A stretch of DNA of 64,000 nt from an uncultured Aquimarina sp. (GCA_947493035.1 CANLOW010000001.1:806001-870000), one strand, 5' to 3'; positions 1 to 8,547 are shown, counted from the stretch's first letter. Notes: a model not told the origin generated them from the sequence alone. Numbers and translations are program-made.

Positions 1-8
1 TATATTTG
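1..8 (+). promoter_or_regulatory. sufA: Candidate -7 box of the suf operon
   Basis: The window opens with TATATTTG, an exact match to the Bacteroidota -7 element TAnnTTTG, followed by CA. Transcription would start near base 14, giving a leader of about 105 bases before sufA. The -33 element lies outside the window. This is a motif match only. Confidence 0.45.
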
Positions 9-120
9 CACTGCTAAACTCATCTCAATTTTAAATCATAATTTATAGATTGATGTGAGTATTGAAGGGGAGTGTTAAATGTTTGTGGAATTCGTCACTT
101 AGTGGCTTAATTATTAAGAA

Positions 121-450
121 ATGATTAAAGTATCAGACATAGCAAAAAAGAAAGTGGTCGAGCTGATGCAAGACGATGGTTTTAATCCTAATAACGACTT
201 TGTTCGTGTTGGAGTAAAATCTGGTGGTTGTTCGGGGCTTTCTTATGATTTGAAATTTGATAAAGAAAAAGCTGAAGAAGATAAAGTGTTCGAAGACAAT
301 GGTGTTCGTATTATTGTAGACAAAAAAAGCTTTTTGTACTTAGTAGGCACAACTTTAGAATATTCAGGAGGGCTAAATGGTACTGGTTTTGTGTTTAATA
401 ACCCAAATGCAAGTAGAACCTGCGGTTGTGGGGAAAGTTTTTCATTATAA
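121..450 (+). CDS. sufA: Fe-S cluster carrier/scaffold, HesB/IscA/SufA family
   Basis: A-type Fe-S carrier of 109 aa, the usual length of the family. The three cluster-binding cysteines are visible: C37 in the SGGCSG motif and C101/C103 in the CGCG tail. Such proteins receive Fe-S clusters from the SufBCD scaffold and hand them to apoproteins in the cytoplasm. It starts with ATG and is the first visible gene of the suf operon, 79 bases before sufB. The symbol rests on its place beside sufB; an IscA or ErpA name would be equally defensible by sequence alone. Confidence 0.9.
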   Translation: MIKVSDIAKKKVVELMQDDGFNPNNDFVRVGVKSGGCSGLSYDLKFDKEKAEEDKVFEDNGVRIIVDKKSFLYLVGTTLEYSGGLNGTGFVFNNPNASRTCGCGESFSL

Positions 451-529
451 TTAGTTGCGAGTTGTAGGTTGAGGATTTTAAGAAGAATTATCAGCTGATA
501 ACAAGTAACTGACAACTAAACTCAAAGAT

Positions 530-1978
530 ATGAGTAAGTATACAGAAGACGATTTAAAGAAAGAATTAGAGACTAAGGAGTACGAGTACGGATTTTATAC
601 AGATATAGAATCGGATACGTTTCCTGTGGGGCTAAATGAAGATGTTATTCGAGCAATTTCTGCAAAGAAAAATGAACCTGAATGGTTAACAGAATGGCGT
701 TTAGATGCTTTTAAGATTTGGTCAGAAATGGAGGAGCCTGAGTGGGCTAATGTAAATTATGACAAGCCAGATTTTCAGGCGATAAGTTATTATTCTGCTC
801 CTAAGAAAGCTGATCCAAATAAAACATTAGATGATGTTGATCCTGAATTGTTGGCAACATTTGAAAAATTAGGAATTTCTTTAGATGAACAAAAGAAATT
901 AAGTGGTGTAGCTGTTGATGTTGTAGTAGATTCAGTTTCTGTAGCGACAACATTCAAAAAAACATTAGCAGAAAAAGGAATTATATTTTGTTCAATATCT
1001 GAGGCAGTTAAGGACTATCCAGAATTAGTGAAAAAATATATTGGTTCGGTAGTGCCGAAAACAGATAATTTTTATGCAGCATTAAATTCAGCAGTCTTCA
1101 CTGATGGATCTTTTTGTTACATACCTAAAGGAGTTCGTTGTCCGATGGAATTATCTACTTATTTCCGAATAAATCAAAGTGGTACAGGGCAATTCGAACG
1201 TACATTAGTAGTTGCTGACGAAAGTAGCTATGTAAGTTACTTAGAGGGTTGTACAGCACCTAGTCGTGATGAAAATCAATTGCATGCTGCTGTGGTAGAG
1301 TTGATTGCCATGGATGATGCAGAGATTAAATATTCTACAGTTCAAAACTGGTTCCCAGGTAATGCAGAAGGAAAAGGTGGAGTTTTTAATTTTGTAACCA
1401 AAAGAGGAATTTGTGAGAACAATGCAAAAATCTCTTGGACACAAGTTGAAACAGGTTCTGCTGTAACATGGAAATATCCTTCATGTATTCTAAAAGGGAA
1501 TAATTCTGTTGGAGAATTCTATTCGATTGCCGTTACAAATAATTATCAGCAAGCGGATACAGGTACTAAGATGATTCACTTAGGAAAAAACACAAAAAGT
1601 ACTATTATTTCTAAAGGAATTTCAGCTGGAAAATCTCAAAATTCATATAGAGGATTAGTACAAATTAGTCCAAGAGCGACTAATGCACGTAATTTTTCGC
1701 AGTGTGATTCGTTATTGATGGGTAACGAATGTGGTGCGCATACATTTCCTTATATCGAAGCGAAAAATAAGACAGCTCAGATAGAACACGAGGCAACAAC
1801 GAGTAAGATTGGAGAAGATCAAATATTCTATTGTAATCAGCGTGGTATTGATACAGAAAAAGCCATTGCTTTAATTGTGAATGGTTTTAGTAAAGAAGTA
1901 TTGAATAAGCTGCCAATGGAATTTGCTGTTGAAGCTCAAAAATTACTTGAGATTAGTCTAGAAGGTTCGGTAGGATAA
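530..1978 (+). CDS. sufB: Fe-S cluster assembly scaffold SufB
   Basis: 482-aa SufB, full length for the family. The C-terminal half holds the family's core motif: an HTFPYIE segment, then an [12 protein letters not shown] segment, then FYCNQRGI. SufB forms a complex with SufC and SufD in the cytoplasm and is the scaffold on which clusters are built from sulfide and iron. It is transcribed with sufA upstream and with a small lipoprotein gene, sufC and sufD downstream. The identity is certain. What is odd is the lipoprotein gene placed between it and its partners. Confidence 0.97.
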   Translation: MSKYTEDDLKKELETKEYEYGFYTDIESDTFPVGLNEDVIRAISAKKNEPEWLTEWRLDAFKIWSEMEEPEWANVNYDKPDFQAISYYSAPKKADPNKTLDDVDPELLATFEKLGISLDEQKKLSGVAVDVVVDSVSVATTFKKTLAEKGIIFCSISEAVKDYPELVKKYIGSVVPKTDNFYAALNSAVFTDGSFCYIPKGVRCPMELSTYFRINQSGTGQFERTLVVADESSYVSYLEGCTAPSRDENQLHAAVVELIAMDDAEIKYSTVQNWFPGNAEGKGGVFNFVTKRGICENNAKISWTQVETGSAVTWKYPSCILKGNNSVGEFYSIAVTNNYQQADTGTKMIHLGKNTKSTIISKGISAGKSQNSYRGLVQISPRATNARNFSQCDSLLMGNECGAHTFPYIEAKNKTAQIEHEATTSKIGEDQIFYCNQRGIDTEKAIALIVNGFSKEVLNKLPMEFAVEAQKLLEISLEGSVG

Positions 1979-2036
1979 TAATTAAGCGCAACTTCGTTAT
2001 ATTTATCAAATAACTAAACTATCTAAATTATTTCTT

Positions 2037-2411
2037 ATGAAAAAAGTATTGGTATTATTCGGATTGGCTTTCGCATTGTTTTCTTGTAAAAATGAATCTA
2101 AAATTGATCCAAATGCTATCGACATTGAAGCAGAGTTTATTCATATTGATAACGCAGCAGTGTTAAAAGGTAAAACTTTTATTTACGGTGTTATTTTAGA
2201 TGATAAAGCCAAAGAGTTGTCAGAGAAGGCGGCGCCTATGAAAAAAGAAAAATATGACATGGTGCCCGTCAAGATTAAGGGAGTGATCCAGGATAATCCA
2301 AGTAAAGATGGGTGGGATCAATTAGTAAAAGTAGAACAAATAGTAGAGGTGTTGCCGGTAGTGAAAGAAGCGCCAGTAAACAACCAAATAAAAATTAACG
2401 TTACCCAGTAA
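2037..2411 (+). CDS. Small lipoprotein embedded in the suf operon
   Basis: 124-aa predicted lipoprotein. It has a short signal peptide (MKK, then a hydrophobic stretch) ending in the lipobox LFSC with the lipidated Cys at residue 17, followed by KNES. The mature part is mixed charged and beta-like without cysteine or a motif I recognise. It lies 58 bases after sufB and 20 bases before the sufC ATG, on the same strand, so it is probably co-transcribed. No link of an exported lipoprotein to cytoplasmic Fe-S assembly is known to me, so it may be a passenger. Function unknown. Confidence 0.75.
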   Translation: MKKVLVLFGLAFALFSCKNESKIDPNAIDIEAEFIHIDNAAVLKGKTFIYGVILDDKAKELSEKAAPMKKEKYDMVPVKIKGVIQDNPSKDGWDQLVKVEQIVEVLPVVKEAPVNNQIKINVTQ

Positions 2412-2431
2412 AGGGAATTCAATTATTGAAA

Positions 2432-3178
2432 ATGTTAGAGATTAAAAATTTACACGCAAGTATTGATGACAAAGAAATCCTTAAGGGATTAAACTTATCT
2501 GTAAAAGCAGGAGAAGTACATGCGATTATGGGGCCTAATGGTGCAGGGAAAAGTACTTTGGCTTCAGTGGTGTCAGGAAAGGAAGATTATGAAGTTACTG
2601 AAGGTAACATCGAATTAGAAGGAGAAGATATAGGAGAGTTAGGCGCTGATGAAAGAGCACATAAAGGGGTGTTTTTGTCATTTCAGTATCCGGTAGAGAT
2701 TCCAGGAGTATCTGTAACAAATTTCATGAAAACAGCAATCAATGAAACACGAAAAGCTCGTGGTTTAGAAGATATGCCTGCTAGAGATATGTTAAAGATG
2801 ATTAAGGAGAAATCTGAATTGCTTGAAATCGATAGTAAATTTTTATCTCGTTCATTAAATGAAGGTTTTTCTGGAGGAGAGAAGAAGCGTAATGAGATCT
2901 TTCAAATGGCAATGTTAGAGCCTAAGCTAGCAATCTTAGATGAAACAGATTCTGGGTTAGATATTGATGCATTGCGTATTGTTGCTAGTGGTGTAAATAA
3001 ATTGAAAAGTAAAGACAATGCAGTTATTGTTATTACGCATTACCAAAGATTGTTAGATTATATTGTTCCTGATTTTGTACATGTATTACATGATGGAAAG
3101 ATTGTGAAGTCTGGTACTAAGGAATTAGCATTAGAGTTAGAAGAAAAAGGATACGATTGGATAAAAGCTGAATTATAG
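2432..3178 (+). CDS. sufC: Fe-S assembly ATPase SufC
   Basis: ABC-type ATPase of the SufBCD complex, 248 aa from the ATG at 2432. A TTG six bases upstream is open in the same frame, but family proteins begin with MLxIKNLxA, which favours the ATG. Walker A is GPNGAGKST (residues 34-42), the signature is FSGGEKKRNE, and Walker B is LAILDETDSGLD. The family-specific signature and the ETDSGLD stretch separate SufC from transporter ATPases. It uses ATP to reshape SufBD during cluster assembly. Co-operonic with sufB and sufD. Confidence 0.97.
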   Translation: MLEIKNLHASIDDKEILKGLNLSVKAGEVHAIMGPNGAGKSTLASVVSGKEDYEVTEGNIELEGEDIGELGADERAHKGVFLSFQYPVEIPGVSVTNFMKTAINETRKARGLEDMPARDMLKMIKEKSELLEIDSKFLSRSLNEGFSGGEKKRNEIFQMAMLEPKLAILDETDSGLDIDALRIVASGVNKLKSKDNAVIVITHYQRLLDYIVPDFVHVLHDGKIVKSGTKELALELEEKGYDWIKAEL

Positions 3179-3226
3179 TTAACAAGTTTATGGTTCATAG
3201 TTTATAGCTAATTGAAAGCTACTAGG

Positions 3227-3253
3227 AACTAATAACTAATAACTAATAACTAT
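3227..3253 (+). repeat. Heptamer tandem repeat upstream of sufD
   Basis: Three perfect copies of AACTAAT (3227-3247) followed by a six-base partial copy, ending six bases before the sufD ATG. It lies at the end of an AT-rich 80-base spacer of similar low complexity (TTTATGGTTCATAGTTTATAG). Perfect heptamers in a ribosome-landing zone could vary in copy number by slippage. Confidence 0.8.
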
Positions 3254-3259
3254 AAAGAA

Positions 3260-4573
3260 ATGGAATTAAAAGAAAAATTAGTCTCTTCGTTTTTAGCTTT
3301 TGAAAGTACCGTTGATACGAAAAGTACTGTACATGATATCCGTACAAAGGCAATTAAGGATTTTGAGGCATTCGGGTTTCCAACAAAGAAAGTAGAAGCT
3401 TGGAAATATACTTCGTTGAAGAATGTATTGAAAAATGACTTTGCATTATTTTCTAAGAATGAAGTAGCAATAGAATATAAAGATGTAAAGAAATACTTTG
3501 TTCATGATTTAGATACATATAAAATTGTATTTATAGATGGAGTATATTCTTCTCATTTGTCTAGTACAACGCATGATAAATTTGATGTGTGTTTAATGTC
3601 TTCAGCTTTAACTCAAAATCGTTTTAAGGCTGTAATAGATGTGTACTTTAATAAAGTTGCAAAGCAAGATGGCTTAGTGTCATTAAATACGGCCTATTCT
3701 AAAGAGGGGGCATATGTCTATTTGCCAAAAAATGTTGCAGCAGATAAGCCTATTGAGGTTGTACATTTCTCTACAGGTTCTGAGACGGCAATGTTGTTGC
3801 AGCCTCGTAATCTTATTGTAGTAGAAGATAATTCTGAAGTAACCATTATTGAACGTCATCAGAGTTTGTCTAAAAATAAGACATTTACGAATTCGGTTAC
3901 TGAAATCTATGCAGGTAAAAATGCTCATGTTGATTATTATAAGATTCAAAACGATACTACAAACGCATCTTTAATAGATAATACGTTTACGGAACAACAT
4001 GATCATAGTGTAGCTTCAGTACATACGTTTGCTTTTGGAGGTGAGATTACACGTAATAATTTGAATTTTACTCAAAAAGGTCAAGGCATAGATTCCATCT
4101 TAAATGGAGTTACGATTCTTGAAGGTAAAACGCATGTAGATCATAATACATTAGTAGAGCATACAGAGCCAAATTGTGAAAGTCATCAAGACTATAAAGG
4201 TATTTTCGATGAGAAATCTGTAGGTGTGTTTAATGGTAAGATTATTGTAGATCAAATTGCTCAAAAGACAAATGCATTTCAGTCTAATAATAATGTGTTA
4301 TTAAGTGATAAAGCAACGGTGAATTCTAAGCCTCAATTAGAAATTTTTGCAGATGATGTAAAGTGTTCTCATGGTTGTACTATTGGGCAATTAGATGAAA
4401 GTGCTTTGTTTTACTTAAAAACACGTGGTATTCCTGAGAAAGAAGGGAAAGCCTTGTTAATGTATGCATTTGCAAATAACGTATTAGATTCTGTGAAAAT
4501 CCCTCAACTAAAAAATAGGATTAACGCTTTAATTGCAGAAAAATTAGGTGTTAGTATCGGTTTCGATTTGTAA
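3260..4573 (+). CDS. sufD: Fe-S assembly protein SufD
   Basis: 437-aa SufD, a paralogue of SufB and the third part of the SufBC2D scaffold. The C-terminal beta-helix region shows the family's SHGCTIGQLDE segment followed by FYLKTRGIP. The N-terminal part (about residues 1-120) contains the PTKKVEAWKYTSL segment common to SufD proteins. It begins with ATG after a heptamer repeat tract and is the last gene of the operon, followed by an intrinsic terminator. The cysteine desulfurase sufS and sufE that often follow in this phylum are not here. Confidence 0.96.
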   Translation: MELKEKLVSSFLAFESTVDTKSTVHDIRTKAIKDFEAFGFPTKKVEAWKYTSLKNVLKNDFALFSKNEVAIEYKDVKKYFVHDLDTYKIVFIDGVYSSHLSSTTHDKFDVCLMSSALTQNRFKAVIDVYFNKVAKQDGLVSLNTAYSKEGAYVYLPKNVAADKPIEVVHFSTGSETAMLLQPRNLIVVEDNSEVTIIERHQSLSKNKTFTNSVTEIYAGKNAHVDYYKIQNDTTNASLIDNTFTEQHDHSVASVHTFAFGGEITRNNLNFTQKGQGIDSILNGVTILEGKTHVDHNTLVEHTEPNCESHQDYKGIFDEKSVGVFNGKIIVDQIAQKTNAFQSNNNVLLSDKATVNSKPQLEIFADDVKCSHGCTIGQLDESALFYLKTRGIPEKEGKALLMYAFANNVLDSVKIPQLKNRINALIAEKLGVSIGFDL

Positions 4574-4596
4574 TTGAAAACTGTAGATATAGATTA

Positions 4597-4625
4597 AAGT
4601 CGTGCCGTTAGGTGCGACTTTTTTT
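4597..4625 (+). terminator. Intrinsic terminator of the suf operon
   Basis: A 10-bp stem (AAGTCGTGCC with GGTGCGACTT, two G-T pairs) around a GTTA loop, followed at once by a run of T. It lies 24 bases after the sufD stop. Confidence 0.85.
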
Positions 4626-4764
4626 GTTTTAAAGAATCCTATAGTGGTAAATTAGGCTTTGTGTGCTGTTCTTTTCTAAAGAGAAATGAATTACATTTGA
4701 GATTAGTGTGAAATTTAAAAGGGTGTCAATGACATTGTAGAATTATGTCAATCCGGTTTTAATT

Positions 4765-5637
4765 ATGAATATTGTAATACTATCTCGTAATCCAAATTTA
4801 TATTCTACTATGGTATTGCAGCAAGCTGCAATAAAAAGGAAACATAGTGTGCGGGTTATTGATCCTGTCAACTGTGATATCGTTATTGAGAAAAAGAACC
4901 CAATGATTTATTATAGGGGAAAACGTCTCGATCATGTAGACGCGGTAATTCCTAGGATAGGCTCTTCTATCACTTATTATGGGACTTCCATCATTAGGCA
5001 GTTTGAAATGATGGGGGTGTTTACAACAGTTGGTTCGCAAGCATTAGTGTTGTCAAGAGATAAATTGCAAAGTTTGCAGATACTATCTAAGGCTAAGATT
5101 GGACTTCCTAAAACAGTATTTACAAATTATTCTAAAAATGTAGATGATATTATTCAGCATGTAGGAGGGGCTCCATTAATAATTAAATTGTTAGAGGGTA
5201 CTCAAGGGCTTGGTGTTGTGCTTGCTGAGACTAAAAATGCTGCTAAATCGGTAATAGAGGCTTTTAACGGGCTTCAAGCAAGAGTGATTATTCAAGAATA
5301 TATAGAGGAAGCAAAAGGAGCTGATATAAGAGTCTTAGTCATCGACGGTAAAGTAATTGGCGCGATGAAACGACAAGGAGAAGAAGGTGAATTTCGTTCG
5401 AATCTTCATCGTGGAGGAACTGCAGAGATAGTTAATTTGACGGAAGAAGAAGCAGATGCGGCGATAGAAGCTGTCAAGGCACTGGACTTAGCAGTTGCTG
5501 GTGTGGATATGCTACAAAGCAAGCGAGGGCCTCTTATTTTAGAGGTAAATTCTTCTCCAGGTCTTGAGGGTATCGAAAGAGCAACGGGTAACGATATTGC
5601 TAAGGAGGTAATTAAGTATATAGAAAGAAATGTTTGA
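4765..5637 (+). CDS. rimK: RimK-type ATP-grasp glutamate ligase
   Basis: 290-aa ATP-grasp enzyme close to ribosomal protein S6 modification protein RimK (about 300 aa in E. coli). Visible motifs are the glycine-rich nucleotide loop LLEGTQGLGV, the IIQEYIEE segment, KRQGEEGEFRSNLHRGG, and the metal-binding LEVNSSPGLEGIE near the end. Such enzymes add glutamate residues to a protein C-terminus or form related peptide-like bonds. An acylase-type zinc hydrolase follows 33 bases downstream, a common pairing in bacteria that hints at a reversible modification. The exact substrate is inferred from the family, not shown. Confidence 0.88.
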   Translation: MNIVILSRNPNLYSTMVLQQAAIKRKHSVRVIDPVNCDIVIEKKNPMIYYRGKRLDHVDAVIPRIGSSITYYGTSIIRQFEMMGVFTTVGSQALVLSRDKLQSLQILSKAKIGLPKTVFTNYSKNVDDIIQHVGGAPLIIKLLEGTQGLGVVLAETKNAAKSVIEAFNGLQARVIIQEYIEEAKGADIRVLVIDGKVIGAMKRQGEEGEFRSNLHRGGTAEIVNLTEEEADAAIEAVKALDLAVAGVDMLQSKRGPLILEVNSSPGLEGIERATGNDIAKEVIKYIERNV

Positions 5638-5670
5638 TTTCCCTTTGATTTAATTAGTGTACAGTAGAAG

Positions 5671-6660
5671 ATGAAGGATCCATTATACATCCTTGGCAAT
5701 CAAATTATGCCAGGGGAACGTAAAACAATTAACTTTAATATTGCAAAGTTATATACATCTACGAAGGTTGAAATTCCAATTATTGTAGAACGATCAACAC
5801 GACCTGGCCCCGTAGTTCTTATTACGGCTGGTGTGCATGGGGATGAGATTAATGGGGTGGAAATAGTACGTCAATTAATCTATAGAAAAATTAATAGACC
5901 TGCTAGGGGAACTATTATTTGCATTCCGGTTCTTAATGTTTTTGGGTTCTTATCTATGGATAGAAATTTTCCAGACGGCAGAGATTTAAATCGTGTTTTT
6001 CCTGGAACAAAAAAAGGTTCTTTGGCTTCGCGTTTTGCTTATCAGTTTGTTAATGAAATTCTACCTGTAGTAGATATTTGTCTTGATTTTCATACAGGTG
6101 GTGCTAGCCGTTTTAATACTTCTCAAATTCGTATAGATCCCAAAAATGATAAAGATTTAGAGTTAGCTCATGTGTTTAATGCTCCTTTTATTTTGGAATC
6201 TAAGAAAATTGAGAAATCATATAGAGGAACTTGTTCTAAAATGAATAAATCTATCCTTCTTTTTGAGGGGGGTAAGTCTGAGTTTATCGATAAAGATATT
6301 GCTGAAGAAGGGGTTGGGGGTGTTATTAGAGTATTGGAACATTTGGAGATGTTATCGAGTAAGATAGAAATTCCAAAAGCGGCGAGATCTAGTATTACCA
6401 TTAAATCTAGTCGATGGATACGTGCAAAATATAGCGGTATGTTTCATCCTGAAATAGCGCATGGAGCTTTTGTAGAAAAAGGGCAAGTTGTAGCTTCTAT
6501 AACGGATCCTTATGGGAAGAATAATTATAAGGTTAAAGTAGCTAATAGCGGGTATATTATAAATATAAATGAATCTCCTATTGTGTATCAAGGAGATGCT
6601 ATTTTTCATATTAGTACAAGTTTTATAGATCCAAATATTGAGGGAGATGAAAAAGGATGA
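5671..6660 (+). CDS. Succinylglutamate desuccinylase/aspartoacylase-family zinc hydrolase
   Basis: 329-aa member of the AstE/AspA group of M14-like metallo-carboxypeptidases. The zinc ligands are visible as H56 and E59 in GVHGDE and H141 in DFHTGG; the substrate-binding D-L-N-R motif is at 105-108 and the likely catalytic glutamate is E199 in LLFEGG. The C-terminal beta domain (about 240-329) is usual for the family. It follows rimK closely and overlaps the next gene by 14 bases. It may hydrolyse an amide bond on glutamate-like residues, possibly reversing the RimK product; that link is inference. Confidence 0.85.
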   Translation: MKDPLYILGNQIMPGERKTINFNIAKLYTSTKVEIPIIVERSTRPGPVVLITAGVHGDEINGVEIVRQLIYRKINRPARGTIICIPVLNVFGFLSMDRNFPDGRDLNRVFPGTKKGSLASRFAYQFVNEILPVVDICLDFHTGGASRFNTSQIRIDPKNDKDLELAHVFNAPFILESKKIEKSYRGTCSKMNKSILLFEGGKSEFIDKDIAEEGVGGVIRVLEHLEMLSSKIEIPKAARSSITIKSSRWIRAKYSGMFHPEIAHGAFVEKGQVVASITDPYGKNNYKVKVANSGYIININESPIVYQGDAIFHISTSFIDPNIEGDEKG

Positions 6661-7222
6661 GCTTAGAAAGAAGTATAAGGAATTAAGGAGTTCTATTTCT
6701 TTAGATGAAGTTGATGATCTAAGTCTTCAGATCGCAAATCAGTTGTTGAATCTCGATATTTGGGATTTTAGTTATTATCATATTTTTCTACCAATAGAAA
6801 GTCAAGTAGAGATAAATACCGAGTTTATTTTGCATATGCTTCAAGGGAGAGATAAGCATGTGGTGATATCCAAAAGTGATTTTGAAACTCACACATTAAC
6901 TCATTTTTTGTTAACAGATCAGACCTTGTTGAAAGTAAATAAGTGGGGTATACCCGAGCCAGAAGGAGGAATAGAAATACAAGCTGAAAAAATGGAGGTT
7001 GTTTTTGTGCCTCTGTTAGCTTATGATAAAACAGGGTATCGTGTAGGTTATGGTAAAGGATTCTACGATCGTTTTTTAGCAGAGGCCCAGCCCAAGGCTA
7101 TTGTGGGCTTGTCCTTTTTTGAACCTGAAACACAGCTTATAGAAGATGTTTACAGCCATGATATTGTATTAGATTATTGTGTTACCCCTACTAAACTATA
7201 TACTTTTAAAAAACAGGATTAG
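6647..7222 (+). CDS. 5-formyltetrahydrofolate cyclo-ligase
   Basis: 191-aa enzyme from the ATG at 6647; a TTG three codons upstream (6638) is also open. It converts 5-formyl-THF to 5,10-methenyl-THF with ATP, returning a stored folate to one-carbon metabolism. The family signature RVGYGKGFYDRFL lies about two thirds along, and the N-terminal basic KDELRKKYKELR helix is typical. It overlaps the end of the preceding hydrolase gene by 14 bases, so the two are translationally linked. The end is nine bases from the convergent HxlR gene. Confidence 0.92.
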   Translation: MKKDELRKKYKELRSSISLDEVDDLSLQIANQLLNLDIWDFSYYHIFLPIESQVEINTEFILHMLQGRDKHVVISKSDFETHTLTHFLLTDQTLLKVNKWGIPEPEGGIEIQAEKMEVVFVPLLAYDKTGYRVGYGKGFYDRFLAEAQPKAIVGLSFFEPETQLIEDVYSHDIVLDYCVTPTKLYTFKKQD

Positions 7223-7231
7223 TAAAATTAT

Positions 7232-7588
7232 TTATTCTGAATAATTACTTGCTACAAAATCGCCCCAATTAGCTATGGTTTGAATTAAAGGAATAGCTGA
7301 TTTTCCAAAATCAGTTAGTGAGTATTCTACTTTTAGTGGGGGTTTCGAAGTATATACTTTTCTTTTGATTAAACCATCGCTTTCAAGTGCCTTAAGTTGT
7401 AAACTTAAAGTACGTTCTGTAACTTTAGGTATTTTTTTTCTTAATTCGCTGTACCTCAGTGCTTTTTCAATCAAGTGATATAAAATAACAGTTTTCCACT
7501 TGCCTCCAATAATGCTCATAGTTAGGCTTGCGCAACAATGAAATTCTTTATTTCTAAAGTTTAACGTTTTATCTTGTGATCCATCCAT
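7232..7588 (-). CDS. HxlR-family winged-helix regulator
   Basis: 118-aa HxlR-type DNA-binding protein. It shows the family pattern: an N-terminal cysteine pair (HCCAS), the IIGGKWKTVILYHL helix, the LRYSELRKKIPKVTERTLSLQLKALE recognition region, and the wing with VEYSLTDFGKS. Members often sense quinones, aldehydes or other electrophiles through cysteine. It is divergent from a nitroreductase gene 88 bases away, and the shared spacer has two palindromes with the same half-site, so it probably controls itself and the nitroreductase. Confidence 0.9.
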   Translation of the reverse strand: MDGSQDKTLNFRNKEFHCCASLTMSIIGGKWKTVILYHLIEKALRYSELRKKIPKVTERTLSLQLKALESDGLIKRKVYTSKPPLKVEYSLTDFGKSAIPLIQTIANWGDFVASNYSE

Positions 7589-7598
7589 AGTATACTAT
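7587..7598. promoter_or_regulatory. Candidate HxlR operator 1
   Basis: Perfect 12-base palindrome ATAGTATACTAT overlapping the first bases of the hxlR-like gene. It shares the ACTAT/ATAGT half-site with the second site at 7647-7663. Inferred autoregulatory operator. Confidence 0.5.
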
Positions 7599-7616
7599 CC
7601 TTTTTTACCGTTATTG

Positions 7617-7624
7617 CAAATATA
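7617..7624 (-). promoter_or_regulatory. Candidate -7 box of the HxlR gene
   Basis: On the minus strand the bases read TATATTTG, an exact TAnnTTTG match, 29 bases before the HxlR start. A clear -33 TTTG is not seen. Operator 1 would lie just downstream of the transcription start. Confidence 0.4.
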
Positions 7625-7646
7625 GAAACCTATACTTAAGTTTGAT

Positions 7647-7663
7647 ACTATAAAAAATATAGT
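7647..7663. promoter_or_regulatory. Candidate HxlR operator 2
   Basis: Inverted repeat ACTATA-N5-TATAGT with perfect 6-base arms, 14 bases before the nitroreductase start. It has the same half-site as operator 1, which suggests a regulator dimer binds both. Confidence 0.5.
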
Positions 7664-7676
7664 TAAAAAATATATT

Positions 7677-8351
7677 ATGAAAACACCGAATATTTCTAAA
7701 AAAGCTATTATTGATGCCTTTAATTACAGGCATGCTACTAAAGAGTTTAATGCGGATAAAAAATTGACGGATGAAGACATTAATTTTATTCTTCAAATAG
7801 CGAATTTATCTCCGAGTTCTTTTGGTTTCGAGCCTTGGCATTTCATTGTTGTTCAAGATCAAGAATTACGTGAGTTGTTAAAGCCCGTAGCTTGGGGAGC
7901 CCCCGTAAAATTAGATACTGCTAGTCACTTTGTTTTGGGTTTGACAATGAAAGCTCCTTTGACCAAATGGGATTCTGAATATATCATGCATATGATGAAA
8001 GAGGTAAAACAGTTTCCTGAAGATGTTGTAGAAATGTATTCTAAATTTTATAGAGAATTTCAAGAACGCGATTTTGATTTAGATACTGAAAAAAAGCTTT
8101 TCGATTGGGCTTCGAAGCAATGTTACATTGCTTTAGGGAACATGATGACAGCTGCGGCTTTGAACGGAATTGATAGTTGCCCTATTGAAGGTTTTCATCA
8201 AGAAAAAGCTGAAGCTTTACTACAAGAAAAATTCGGAGTAGATATCGAAAAATATGGACTTTCTTTTATGGTCGCTTTCGGCTATAGAAAAGAAGATCCA
8301 GCACACCCTAAAACGAGAAGGGTCTTAGAAGATATAATTACTTGGAAATAA
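7677..8351 (+). CDS. FMN-dependent NAD(P)H nitroreductase
   Basis: 224-aa nitroreductase of the NfsB/NfnB type, which reduces nitro compounds or quinones using FMN and NAD(P)H. The N-terminal FNYRHATKEFNADKKL segment, the SPSSFGFEPWHFIVV segment that contacts FMN, and the C-terminal IDSCPIEGF and AFGYRKEDPAHPKTRR segments are typical. It is divergent from an HxlR regulator across an 88-base spacer with paired palindromes, the classical layout of an electrophile-induced detoxification gene. The native substrate cannot be told from sequence. Confidence 0.9.
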   Translation: MKTPNISKKAIIDAFNYRHATKEFNADKKLTDEDINFILQIANLSPSSFGFEPWHFIVVQDQELRELLKPVAWGAPVKLDTASHFVLGLTMKAPLTKWDSEYIMHMMKEVKQFPEDVVEMYSKFYREFQERDFDLDTEKKLFDWASKQCYIALGNMMTAAALNGIDSCPIEGFHQEKAEALLQEKFGVDIEKYGLSFMVAFGYRKEDPAHPKTRRVLEDIITWK

Positions 8352-8416
8352 TTGTAATATAAAAAGGCTGTATTCAAATTTAGATAAGGTATATCTGAAT
8401 GGGCCGCAAATTTAAA

Positions 8417-8474
8417 AAGAACGAATCTAAAATACATCTTAATCAAAATTAAGATGTATTTTAGATTCGTTCTT
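8417..8474. terminator. Very long perfect hairpin between convergent genes
   Basis: Arms 8417-8443 and 8448-8474 are exact reverse complements over 27 bases, with a CAAA loop. It lies between the nitroreductase and the convergent ferredoxin reductase, so a bidirectional terminator is the simplest reading. It has no strong T run on either side, and the stem is much longer than the 9-12 bp of most other terminators here. Confidence 0.7.
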
Positions 8475-8547
8475 ACTTCAATAAGATTTGTCTATAAGCC
8501 TGTAGACTCGCGTTTTAAGCTTGTAAATGTAAGCTTACATAGTGTTA

